Assembly (NCBI RefSeq): GCF_039555335.1
Contig: NC_092644.1
Span: forward strand, 52,603,365-52,667,364
Direction: 5' to 3'
DNA from: Amphiura filiformis
Taxonomy: Eukaryota > Echinodermata > Ophiuroidea > Amphilepidida > Amphiuridae
DNA: 64,000 bases
Shown here: positions 21,801 through 32,186 of the stretch, one piece after another
How the letters are laid out: each line of letters begins with the position of its first letter
Position numbering within the stretch: the first letter of the stretch is position 1
Translations under genes and position numbers: made by a program
The notes under the pieces: generated by a model
What the model was told of the DNA's origin: nothing
Seen by the model: only the letters and a program-made list of their open reading frames with translations
Databases searched by the model: none

Positions 21801-24800
21801 ACTGATTCAGTTGCCCAGAAGTCGAGGAACACATTTAGGCAAAACTGATCAAAATGAAATAGATTTCTAAATCATATTGATTGAGGTTCATTAAATTATT
21901 TACATTTCAGGAAATTGTACAAGAGACAGCGAATCATCATGTGGTAAGGATGCTCTCATTGTGATTTACTCGAAAAATTTTATGTTTTGAAAAATATTCA
22001 ATGCACTGTATACATTTGGTATGCTTTCAATTATAGATATCACTTGTTCCTCCAGTTGCCAGTTGCTTAAAATAAAACAAACCCAGCATTCTGGGCTGTG
22101 TGTGTCACCCTAAACTGAAGTACCGGGTCTGAAGTTTGATAAGGACAAACATTAGTCCATCATTATGATAGCATTATGATAATTGCAGTAAACATTAGTG
22201 TTGTTTACTCAGGATTAATTCAGGATTGTTGTGAGATATGCGTACCTCTTGGTCCAAAATATGAAGAATCACGACTTGTTATTTAGACTGGTATTCTTAT
22301 GGTAACAACTTTGCGGTCACAACCAGCATAGGGCGGGCCTATAGTATAGGTCCAACCAGAGAGTTGATGCCAATTATACCAAAACTCATGAATCGTTTAT
22401 GACTCCCGCAGCTCGGATCTTTCCTAAATTTTAATCATACGTGTCTGCAGTAGTCCTATATCTCATCATATATCTCATCAAGTCCGCTCTTATATGTGAC
22501 ATTATTTACAGATTGTCGTGCTGTTTGTAGAAATTGTGGTGAGAGAGATGAGGAGAAATGCACGTGTTCCTGTCAGAAGGGATGGTACGGGTCATCTTGC
22601 TCTGGTAAGTAAAACTATTAATGCTGTCATTTCATAGCAATAAAATTTGACATCCGCCTCCGCCTTTTGATATGGTCAGTGACCAACCACTATCTCTACA
22701 TGAGCCATGAACCAATAGTGGACAGAAAAAATTGTGATCGCCTGCTCCGGAGCCGAATAAAATTAAATGAAAGGTATGACGTCACGGGTGGTATACGAGT
22801 CGCCAGTGATCTTACCACAAAACTAATCAGTACAAAATGTCTGTTATGGATATACTAGCAACATTTACACTTGATAATAAATAAGAAGAAGATAAAAAAC
22901 TGCTAATATTATATCAAGAATTATATTAAAACATTATTGTAAGAAATATTGAAAGTTAATAAAAAAAATAAAGAAATGAGAATCATTGTTTTGTATCCTA
23001 AACAGATGAATGCAAAGATTACCATGAATATTGTGGGGCAAATCCTGGCTGGCCCGCTTCTCTTTGCGATGATCCCGAGTATCCATATGTTCCTACCAAT
23101 TGTCCACTTATGTGTGGCGTATGCGGTAAGAATAATTACATAATTATAACAATAATCTTACTACGAGTAGTATAATATAAATTCGGCATAAAATGAAAAA
23201 CCGAGATTAAAAGACTAATTCGCGTTTGACGTCAGGGCAAAGGCGCGCCGTGATTGGTTGCCGATGTAAAATGTAACTCAAAATCTATGCATCGAATGTT
23301 AAAACTGCATACCAAAATGAAGCCCAATAATTATTTTCTGCGAAGCTCAGTTATTTCCAAACATTCAGAATGTTCAATTGCTTTGTATATTAAAATTGCG
23401 ATATATCAGAATGTCTCAGTGCTTTCATGTTACATTTGTTTGTTTGTTTGTTTTATTTCTTCTTTAACCTGGGACACTCAATCAGTTGAAACACAATTAA
23501 TCATCTGTTCTTCCTTGAGGCCCACATTTTATATTTAACCCTTTCGTTTCACTTCAGAAGCTGGAACAGGAGACGAAATTTGTATGGGTGAGTTGGTGCT
23601 GTATTGACATTATATTTTGCCATTTAGGTCAACACAAAGGAAACCTTTCTATATAGTGCTCGACCATGGTGACAAGAAATAACTTAAATGTTGTCCGTAA
23701 CGCTTAGGTCCCTGAAAATCCAATGCCCCAGTCCCCAGCCCTATACAAAATGCACAAACCAGGCTAGTTTATCCTGGTTACGATGGTTATATTAATTTAT
23801 AGGCTGATTACGGTTCTGCGCCTGTATTATGAGCCGCGTCCCTAAATGATGCTAATGGTTTAGCGTAAAGTGTACTGAGGGGTATGCCTGTGCATGGCGT
23901 ACTATATAAATCACTATAAACCCGGGTGGGAGCTCATACTGATTGCACAGCCCGACACATTATGTGAATATAATTTTTCGGGAACAGTCGGAAATGTCGA
24001 CTTGCATACTGGAATATTAATTTATAACTCTTTTTTGTGCCTTGTCCGTGAAATTCACTATACAGTTTGCTCTTTCATATACATGCAGAGAATAACAATA
24101 TGACTGGCAATATGACAAAGCCGGAACCCATGAGACCCGTACGTGTCAGTGGATCTTTGAGGCTACTACAAGAGTTCCGAAATGCGTTGCTTGATCCAAG
24201 GTCTCCTGCATTTATGGAATTAGCTACTTCGTTTTCAATGGCTGTAAGTATTAATGTATCAACCAGTACCTCCCATCCGAGTCTTGTGACATCGCCACCC
24301 TCTACCACCTGTTCTCTGTAATTTGAAACAAGTAGAAGTGGGTGCTTTTTGTAGAAAGACCAAGTTGGGATATGGTCATACGACCGAATGTGATATGGTC
24401 ATACGACGGAATGTTGGAGAAGACGGGAATGAATTAAGGCTGTGCATGTGAGGGTTTGGATGGGAATGAGTACTGGAGAAGACCAGCTGAAGGCAGGAAT
24501 TGAGATTGTAAAGGTTGGGACCTCATTCCCGTCCCAACCTTCACAACCTCAATTCATGTATCCAGCATTCCGTTGTATGACCTTATCCCAGAGGTCTTTC
24601 TACAAGCACCCACTTCCCTGAGGATTTAACGGTCAAATCCAACTCTCAAAAATCCAAAATTATTGCTGAATGTTTGAATGTTCAATCTAATCACGTTTAT
24701 AGCCAGTTTCTTTTGTTTTATACGTCTTGATCCTGTTGGTTACCCGGGTTGGCTTTATATCTTCACGCCCCTTTCTCTGGGCTTGTTCCCCCCGGGTTTT

Positions 24801-27800
24801 CCCCTTCGTCTCTTTGTGTTAGGGCATTCTCATGAGCATGCTGAGAGCTGCTGAGTATGTATGCCCCATTCTTAAAATAATCAGCGGGTGCATGACAGGA
24901 GTGGCATTCTAAAGTTACGCCTTAATGATAATTCAATCCGTATCTATCTGATCGATTTTCTTCCTTAGATGGACCAATTGTTGAGGCCACGGTTTGGTGC
25001 ACCTTACGAGAGATGCGTAGTGGATAGGTTCAAGTAAGTTAAATAGAATTCGCCGAAGAAGTAGTAATCAGTGTAATGTAACAGGATTAATTACCATAGC
25101 GATGGGCGAGAACATTTTTTTAATATACTGATTGCCCTCCACTATAAGTAGGCGGCACTCGACTCAACACCTGTCATGTCTGTGTATGTGTGCAATCATA
25201 TATTTGAATACAATACAGGTCTTTTCAAAGACAGGTGCGAGTAAAACGTACACGGACTCTGCATAATGTGAAATGTCCATAGAATTACCATACAGATCTT
25301 TATGTCTACTCTTTAATAATCAATCAAGTGGTGCGATGCTGAGTTATAGCGTACGTCCAGGGCAATACATTCAAACATTGGTTTCACCTGCGTCCCCACA
25401 CTTCGTTTATCCGCGGGAAGACAATTTTGCGAAATAGGGGGTGATTTCTTTTGAAGAAATGTGATTTGCGATATAAAAAAGGGACATTTTTATAATCATT
25501 ATTCGTAAAATTGTATAAAAAAAAGTGTTCATCATCCAGCTATGAAGCAAACAAAATTATCCATAAACATAAATGCTCGAAATTGTTATTTTGTGAAACA
25601 AGAAAACACAAACTTATTGACCGCGAAACCATGAATAAATATCGTTGGATTTTGTGCAGGCACTTTGCCGGTGAACTTTGTCCCCAACACACACACATTT
25701 TGTAACAGAAAATACCATCAGCGGTGTGGGCCCACTTCCGTGTACGCCATAAACTGCACCAAATTGGCAGACCGCTGAAGAACCTTGCTGAAAACTATAG
25801 TGAAATCCAGGTATATTCCCGGGACCGTCATAATCGAGTTCGGGTAATGCACTATAGTTCACGCTCACGCGTTTTCGATCAAATGTATTGGCTTCATTGG
25901 ATCTTTAAAGATATTTTTTCATGCATATCACAATAAGCTATATTATGATTAACCAATGCACCCTCCTCCATTTTCCAACTACTTCCTGACCAGCTTCAGA
26001 CTGACCAGGTGGTGGCCGCATTGCATTCTCTAAATTCAGTAAATTTTCATCGTCAACCGTGTAATTGAATGGGATTATTTTGACATTTTAAAACGCTTGA
26101 AATATCACAAACAAATAGGCCTATGTTGATAAATAATATAAATACAAGCCAAAACCGTTGGGGTTCGATAATGAACCGCACAAAACTAACCGACTATATT
26201 GGAAAATGCCATACGGCCGGGCGGTTTCACAAGTTGCCGGCTCGATCATGTCATCCGCCGCCTGAGACTGACCCTCGTCTTCGCCGCTCAGTTAGATCAC
26301 ACGACCTTGCAGTTCAAATCCCAAGATCCAATCTTGTTAGTCATGTGCGGTCCTTCATTCCATCTGCGGCCCGCACGTGGAATGCTCTCCCGCCTCACAT
26401 TCCAGGATTTCTGAAACGGACCCGCTTCAAAAAGGAGGTCAAAAAGCGTCAGCTTTATCATAATGATAACATCTGTTAATGCCTTGATATGTCTTGACAT
26501 AAAAAAAACACCTTTATCATTCCTTATCTTCAGGATTTAAAAAAAAAATTATACACATTATAATCTTAATATAATCAATCATTTCTTGTCCTTTCTTTCT
26601 TTATATTTGAATAAAAATTTCTTTTTTTTTTCTTCGAATAAATTTATATTGCAGGAGAGGCAGTGTTTTAACAGATTACAGCGTATATTTCCGGGACAAT
26701 CCCGGATCCATGAGTGAAGATCCTCAGGTCATACAAAGAGAGATTAGTAACATGGTAACCAACGAAGTCCAACGAGCAGTCCGTAATGGCACTCTCGGAT
26801 CCTTTAGAGTTGATCCTCAATCAGTGTATGTCGGAGGTAAGAACTGTGGGGTGGGTGTGCAGGGGAGGGTGGGTGCTGCCTGGTGGGTGTTCGTGAATAC
26901 TTGACTTGTATAGTAGGAAGTGTAGCCCTGTAAATGTTTAGGTCACGATGTGTGTGGATATCTGCAACATGGAAAGCATTCATCAGTGTTCATTGCAATA
27001 TCATGAATCTTACACGGTTGTTTGAATGCATGTAAAACTACGTCGTTTTTAAGAAAAGGCGAACACTGATGGCGCTATTTATCTTAAATCGTGTTTTCAT
27101 CTTTACAAGGCGTAAACACTGGTTTAATTTTAATGGCATTAAAACATCAGAAAAATAGTAACAAATATCAAAGGAAATTTCCAAAAAACAGATATACATT
27201 TTATAGAATACAAATTACAACAAAAAAGCAGAAAAAGATGAATAAAGTGATAAAGAAATGAAAAATCTATGTTACAAATGGCTAAAAATATATGTATATA
27301 TTATCTGTGTGATACCTGTTGGTATTGTTCAGGTCTAGAATTGAACATTATTGGTTAGAAAACTTAATAAAATCATCACATCAAACTTACATACCCATGC
27401 CATAAATTTGCGATATATGCTGAATTCGGTCACATGAGTAAGATTTAGAGGATTAAGACGAAGTTCCCGGGTTTATTGTGCACCTGAATTTATACAACCA
27501 TATAGTATTACCGTATAATTATGTATTGTTAACCGACTTTTTATTGAATGAACAAATAAAAAATTTCGATAAGCAACAAATTCCAGGATAATTTGAGTAA
27601 AGTGAGCTTCGAACCCATGTAGTCAAGGAGGGCCATAGTGATTTAACCGTCCAATATCTTAGAGTCTCCGGTAGAAGATCATGCTCTACTGTGTGTTTTA
27701 CTGCTTAACACTTAACACCTGTTCCTGATATTGACGTTCATTGTATTTTCTTCTATTTCAGTACCTCGTGTATTCAAGCAAACACGTGTTTTGCAGGAAT

Positions 27801-28388
27801 TCAGAGGCAGTTTTATTGGTGAGGTTGATATAATTATCCCTCATGGTCCTCCCACCAGAGGTTGGAAAATAAACCTGAAATTTCCACGCAATGTTTATCG
27901 AATTAAGGTCAGTCTTACGTTGTTTCTTAAACAGTAACTGTTGTTCCTTGCGGAAATACATTTATGAAGTTCGTGCTTACATTTTGAATGTCCCGCTGTT
28001 GAAAAAGATGATTTTCGATGGTGTACCGTACAATATTAGATATATTGTTTAAAAATTAGTTATTACATATATAAATAATTATGTTTCAAAGATTTAATTT
28101 AATTTTAAAATAATATTAATAACTTAAAAATTGTGTCATGTAGATATTATTTTTACTATAATAAATATTGCCATAATCATTTTATTATCATTTTGTCCAA
28201 TCATTTCTCAGACCTGCAATGGTGAAGTAGTGAGCAAGGAACAGAAAGGAAAGCTATATCGCCTACGTAATCACCCATGGAATGGAGAGATGACTCAGGG
28301 AACCAAACTCAACCTTTGGTTTTGGGCGGATACATTTAAAAAAGCTAAAGGCTTAAAAGCCGATGTCATATTCACACCAATTTACTAG
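15860..28388 (+). CDS. Secreted CAP-EGF-ShKT-SEA protein with CBM2-like C-terminus
   Basis: Complete model, 583 residues. Exons: 15860-16162, 17680-17925, 19863-19972, 21412-21503, 21911-21943, 22512-22604, 23006-23125, 23558-23587, 24089-24243, 24969-25033, 26655-26836, 27762-27907, 28212-28388; every junction is AG/GT and in phase. Order: hydrophobic signal peptide (about 1-25); CAP/SCP domain (about 70-225) with R-H-R-E-L-R, W-x-D-D-L-A, and the CGHYTQVVWA signature across exons 2/3; Cys-rich linker; EGF-like exon (about 262-292) ending C-T-C-S-C-x5-W-Y-G-S-S-C; ShKT exon (about 293-332) ending C-P-L-M-C-G-V-C; SEA domain (about 356-476) with R-G-S-V-L-T-D-Y; then about 107 residues resembling a family 2 carbohydrate-binding module (G-W-K-I-N-L-K-F ... 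N-H-P-W-N-G). In the CAP motif usually written GENL, the Glu is Gln (GQNL), as also in insect antigen-5 proteins. Exons 5-8 are all phase 1-1. Likely extracellular, perhaps matrix- or glycan-binding; catalytic role unknown. Confidence 0.92.
16272..16789. mobile_element. CCCGGGGG-ended MITE, uninterrupted copy
   Basis: Element of 518 bases with ends CCCGGGGGGCACT and, inverted, CCCGGGGGCACT, flanked by a perfect 8-bp duplication AGACTATG at 16264-16271 and 16790-16797. The 8-bp duplication fits hAT-like transposition, though the ends are not the usual CAGGG type. The interior is built from repeated phrases of the kind TCACCCAAAGACCCC and TCACCCAATGACCCC. It lies in intron 1 of the CAP gene, 110 bases after exon 1. 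The 60-90 codon open frames through it are artefacts of these repeats. Confidence 0.8.
17497..17580 (+). repeat. Interstitial telomere-like TTAGGG repeats
   Basis: About ten TTAGGG or one-base variants (TTAGGA, TTAGAG, TTAGGGTAA) in succession, ending 100 bases before exon 2 of the CAP gene. TTAGGG is the telomere unit of deuterostomes and many other animals. A shorter, more degenerate tract in the opposite orientation is at 29095-29160. Confidence 0.8.
18956..19027 (+). repeat. Exact tandem duplication of a 36-bp unit
   Basis: Two identical adjacent copies (18956-18991 and 18992-19027), each starting GGGTTATTACAAGAGTC and ending CAATTAACT, in intron 2 of the CAP gene. Perfect identity suggests a recent local duplication. 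Confidence 0.9.
20110..20958 (-). mobile_element. Reversed copy of the CATnnTGCAGT element
   Basis: The reverse complement matches the nested element at 12661-13957 at both ends (CATACTGCAGTTACTG at the left, GACTGCATCATG at the right) and through the middle, for example the block around 20560-20640 that spans TTCCTAAAACAC and GTTTACATATCC on the other strand. It is several hundred bases shorter than the nested copy, so one of the two has internal gains or losses. It lies in intron 3 of the CAP gene. Confidence 0.65.
21158..21295. repeat. G-run-rich repeat fragment
   Basis: Starts AGGGGCTGACATTTTC and holds three or four imperfect units of a G-run followed by TTATAGAATTTT or CCAAAATA. It looks like a piece of one of the G-rich MITE families in this window, but I found no second end or target duplication. 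It lies 115 bases before exon 4 of the CAP gene. Confidence 0.35.
24335..24616. repeat. Foldback element with two pairs of inverted arms
   Basis: Outer arms read GAAGTGGGTGCTTTTTGTAGA at the left and the complement of GAAGTGGGTGCTTGTAGAAAG at the right; the pairing continues through GGGATATGGTCATACGAC and its near complement. An inner pair, GAGATTGTAAAGGTTGGGAC and its near complement, lies near the centre. The whole 282-bp segment could fold into a long hairpin. It sits in intron 9 of the CAP gene and is probably a foldback or MITE-type element without coding capacity. Confidence 0.65.
26225..26479 (+). mobile_element. LINE C-terminal fragment
   Basis: The plus-strand frame encodes R-S-F-I-P-S-A-A-R-T-W-N-A-L-P-P-H-I followed by a basic R-F-K-K-E-V-K-K segment and a stop. 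This is the standard ending of Jockey/CR1-like LINE ORF2 proteins. The reverse-transcriptase core is absent, so it is a 5'-truncated or eroded copy. It lies in intron 10 of the CAP gene, 175 bases before exon 11, in the same orientation as the gene. Confidence 0.65.
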
Positions 28389-28405
28389 TTCGGTTAACCC
28401 CATGA

Positions 28406-28590
28406 GAACTACCTGCCGATTGGCCAAAAAGAAGTTTTCATTATCAATTGGTCCAATCAGCAACATTGTTAGAATAATTTCACCACAAAATTGGGGTGAA
28501 TTATTTGCAAAGCTCCATTCTGATTAGTGATTAAAGTGAGGATATCACGTAAACCAATCAGAGACAATATTAGATCGGCAGGTAGTGTTC
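28406..28590. repeat. Short foldback repeat just after the CAP gene
   Basis: Arms GAACTACCTGCCGAT (28406-28420) and the complement of GAACACTACCTGCCGAT (28574-28590) bracket about 150 bases that include several CCAAT/ATTGG pairs. It begins 18 bases after the stop codon, so it may lie in the 3' UTR and form a stem in the mRNA. A possible polyadenylation signal AATAAA is at 28842-28847. Confidence 0.5.
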
Positions 28591-28599
28591 AGGGAGCTA

Positions 28600-29440
28600 A
28601 AACCAGATGATTCCAACTGATTTTATTAATCAAAATATCAGTGTGGCTGTGGGAAATAATAAAATAAACCTGTGTTTTATCATTTATAGCAGACAAAAAA
28701 ATTTCGAAGCTGAAGTAATTCTATATCATTATAGTGTACTGCCGCCAAAAAAACAATCCGGACGATTGAAACAAAGTATGCCTTTTTACATGTTCTAGCG
28801 GTGGATTTTCCCCATTCATTTCCCAGGCACCTGTGGAAATTAATAAATTTTGTTTAACTCTTCGCTCAGACTACTAGAGTCCCCCCGTTTCGAAATTTCC
28901 AAGTTCAGAAACTTTTATAAGGATATATTTCCAAATTGTAACATTTAAGCAAAACATTTTCTACACACAGGCACATGTATTTAGGATCTGGTCTTTTTAG
29001 GTGGATAGTATATTATAATAAAGTCTAAGCTCAAAGGTCGCGCAGGTCGGACACTTTGATAGAAGACTTAAATACTTACCTATCCATAATCCTAAGCCTT
29101 AGTCTAACCCTAGTTACAACCCTAACCTAACCTAACCTTACTCATGAATATCCTAACCAGAAACCTTTCAAAAACAGGAAGGTTCAGTAAGCATGTATAA
29201 CAGCCGGACATAATAATATCAATTTTGTGGTGACAATATTATAGCCGTGTGGCAAAACGCTTGTTCTGTCGACAATATAGAGTCCGGGATAGAGTCTATG
29301 TTGATCTTAATAAGCCTCTTGATATTGTGTTTTTATATCATAGTGCCTACTAATTTTATACTATTTTTTATATGATAACATTAAAATACGAGTGTATGAA
29401 AAATTCAAAGATTGAGAAATCGTGTTTATTTCTTCACGTG
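28600..29440. other. Intergenic stretch with degenerate CCCTAA repeats
   Basis: No gene recognised. At 29095-29160 there are about six degenerate CCCTAA/CCTAACC units, the complement of TTAGGG. Nearby, 29225-29285 carries the phrases TTGTCGACA and GGCAAAAC in complement; similar phrases precede the TTAGGG tract at 17.3 kb, so the two tracts may belong to one dispersed element in opposite orientations. Confidence 0.4.
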
Positions 29441-29529
29441 CGCGGTCTTTTAAAAGTACAATAGCAACACAACCAACTGAGATAATACCGATTGTCTCCG
29501 ACGACAACAACAACATAACATTAACACCA

Positions 29530-30115
29530 TCAACAACAGCTGCATGACCACCCTCATCAGATCATTGCTGGAGTACGCTGCTAGTGTGTGAGATACTCCA
29601 ATCCAATCCAATCCAACAACCAGCTTAATAGAGTACAACGTCAAGCAGCACGTTTCTGTAAAAATAACTACAGCAGAGAGGAGGGTACTGTTACAAAAAT
29701 CTTGGCTGAACTAGAGTGGCAACCATTAGAGACCCGACGAAAGATCAAGAACGTATCCATGCTTTACAAGATCCGGCATGGGCTAGTCGTCATTTCATTG
29801 CGGAGTCACCTTGTTCACGAAACCAGGGGACACAACAAACAGTTTCGCCAGATCCGTTACAAAACCAGACGCTATGCGGATACATTTTTTCCATCTACCA
29901 TCCCTATATGGAACAACTTGTCTGCAGCAACTGTAAATGCCACTACCATTGAAGCCTTCAGGAATCAAGTCAACAAAGAATTATGCAACTAACAAAATTT
30001 TCAATTTAACCTGCACGTCCATCCAAGTCATGCTCTTTATTCAAGGTTGGCGATGTTGCCTCTACAAGAGGAGATTCTGCTGACGACGACAGATACAGAT
30101 ACAGATACAGAGACC
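29530..30115 (+). mobile_element. LINE C-terminal fragment with short tail repeat
   Basis: The frame from 29588 to 29992 encodes V-Q-R-Q-A-A-R-F-C, then L-E-W-Q-P-L-E-T-R-R-K, then M-L-Y-K-I-R-H-G-L, then S-T-I-P-I-W-N-N-L-S and a C-terminal stop. This is the post-RT region of a LINE ORF2. Upstream bases from about 29550 extend the match in another frame (L-I-R-S-L-L-E-Y-A). After the stop comes about 100 bases of 3' UTR and a short GATACA repeat at 30090-30110, which resembles a LINE tail. The reverse transcriptase is missing. Confidence 0.75.
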
Positions 30116-30284
30116 GTAGTCATGGTAGTGCAAAATTGCATTCAAATTAAGTGCTACAAGAAACTGTTTTAAATGCACTTCATTTTATACATTTTATACA
30201 TGTAGAGTCCACGAATGAAAATTCGGCGAGATATAAAGATAAAAATCTTATGGGTTTACGTTTTAAAATCCTATTATTATATTG

Positions 30285-30442
30285 TAACAAGTGTGATGAT
30301 ATCAAGCAAAATGCACAAATCAAAATGAAACAAACTGGCAATTACATAATACAAGAAACAAAAATGGTTGGGTGAGTAGCTCAGGACAAAAAGAAGAAAA
30401 AACTAAATTGTTCTGAACTACACACTTACAAACATGATAAAA
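30285..30442 (-). mobile_element. Penelope-like element A, 3' end piece
   Basis: Reverse complement of 37720-37876, the 3' end of Penelope-like element B, with few differences; both copies stop matching at the same base after CACACTTGTTA. This shows it is the distal end of the minus-strand element A whose other parts are at 31897-32186 and 34647-34996. Confidence 0.7.
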
Positions 30443-31896
30443 TAAAAATTCCTTTAAAAAGGAACAGGGCGAGCAAATGAGGAAGTGTCAAGATAAAGGT
30501 GTAGTAATTTTATTGTTTGAACTGTTTCTATAATTCGCATCGATCATAATGATCTTGCAATGAGACTGTACAGTGTATGGACGGTTTTTATAATACACAC
30601 AATTATTTCTTTGCATTGTATTATTTTTATCAATAATCAATGAACCAATATGACTGACTCGAAAGTGCTCATTAATATTCAATAACATTTTTATTTAATA
30701 GAATACTGGTTTCAAACTTGGTCAAAGTGTTCCTAATGACTTCCAGATAATTAATTAGTTAGCTGCTCTACTTTGCATAATTAATTTTTCTATTTAAAAG
30801 CTGACAGGGTAGTATTTGCACTTATTGAGAACATTTCATTAGTTTCCGCTGAATGTTAAATGCTATAATAATGCGCATAATTATGCCCCCATCATCATGA
30901 TTAATGTTTACATGATAGGCCTACGTCTGTTTTACATGTCAATGTCGTTCCGCGGTTATTCGTTAAAACGAAAATAATTGCACCTAGGCCTAGATAAAAA
31001 CATTTCTTCTTTATCGATGAATGAAGAAATGAAAAAAATTATCGAAGAAATGAAAAAAAAAACCAAAACAAACAATCTTATTAGAGATGAATTCAAAAGT
31101 TCAAAACATTACATGATGTTCCGAAAGTCATAACAGAAGAAGATCAAAAGAAGGTTGATTAATACGGTTGTGGTTATGCCAATAATGGCCCAGAACACCT
31201 TAAGATCTACGCATGACGACATCATAAACTTTTTTTTTATTGTCATTGCATGCTGTAGGCCTATTTAACTATTCTACTGCTAGCAACATTTGGCATTTAT
31301 TGAACATTGACTTCAACGTGTACAGCTGTATACCACCACACCATGTTCAACCAAGTTAGCAGATAAAGGGCAACCAGTTATTGACTTTTCTCCTGGTAAA
31401 TTGGTCAATAAGCAAACATTCTTGGTCTGAGCAATCCGACAGCCTCGCCTCATGTTGACATAAATTAATTGACTGTAGTATCATGAACAGATTCTATACG
31501 CTATAGCAGAACAACAAGCACATACAGGCAAGTATTTTACCAGTATCAATAAAACTATAATGAGGCTATTAATGTAGCGCAACTGTAAGTACAATCTGGC
31601 AATACCGCTAAATCTTAAAGAAATGAAAAATATATGTTGCAATTTTCGGATTTGCATAAAAGTAATTCTAGTTCATCCAAGTTGTAAAACAATTATTTCT
31701 TTTATATAAAACACATTCCTTGGTAAGACAACTTTATAGCGCTGTTTGAATATCAACATGAAGTAGTAATGACAAATTTAAATCTACACTATCGCCTCTG
31801 TAGTTTCCTGATTACATAGACAGCACGATTATTTTATTTTTATTCTGCAACGCTGTGAGGAAATAAGTAAGCCAAAACCCATCGCATTTTTCGCCC
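30443..31896. other. 1.45-kb segment inside Penelope-like element A
   Basis: Present in element A but absent from element B, where the flanking sequences adjoin. It is AT-rich with no recognisable coding frame. Either a third element inserted into A, or B lost this stretch; I found no clear inverted ends or target duplication to choose between these. Confidence 0.45.
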
Positions 31897-32186
31897 AAAA
31901 AGGCGATTGACCAAGCAAAACAGGACAAAACATCCATTGTACTTGGTCAGACCTTGTTGATGACATAGGCAAAATGTGAGAAAAATAAATCAACACAATA
32001 TAGTCCAGGAGCCAAAGGCGAACAAAATACCAAAAAGGGTGTTATAGGCCAAGAGCTGGGAATAAAAGTTAGACACTGAAAATGTCAAATTTGTTGTTGA
32101 GTCCATTTGGTTGAACAGTTCCCAGTTTGAAAATGAGTTTATGTGCAGCAGCAATGCGATCTTGATTGTTGCCTCTGGTGTGAATG
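31897..32186 (-). mobile_element. Penelope-like element A, middle piece
   Basis: The minus strand matches 37425-37710 of element B, including the C-terminal coding segment with N-W-E-L-F-N-Q-M-D-S and the AT-rich 3' UTR. It ends abruptly at the target duplication made by the LINE at 32187. Confidence 0.8.

Noticed and set aside
23915-23960. Possible right end of the Harbinger-like MITE (CTGATTGCACAGCCC)
   Set aside because: Only about 15 bases match, the AATTAT part is missing and there is no element body beside it.
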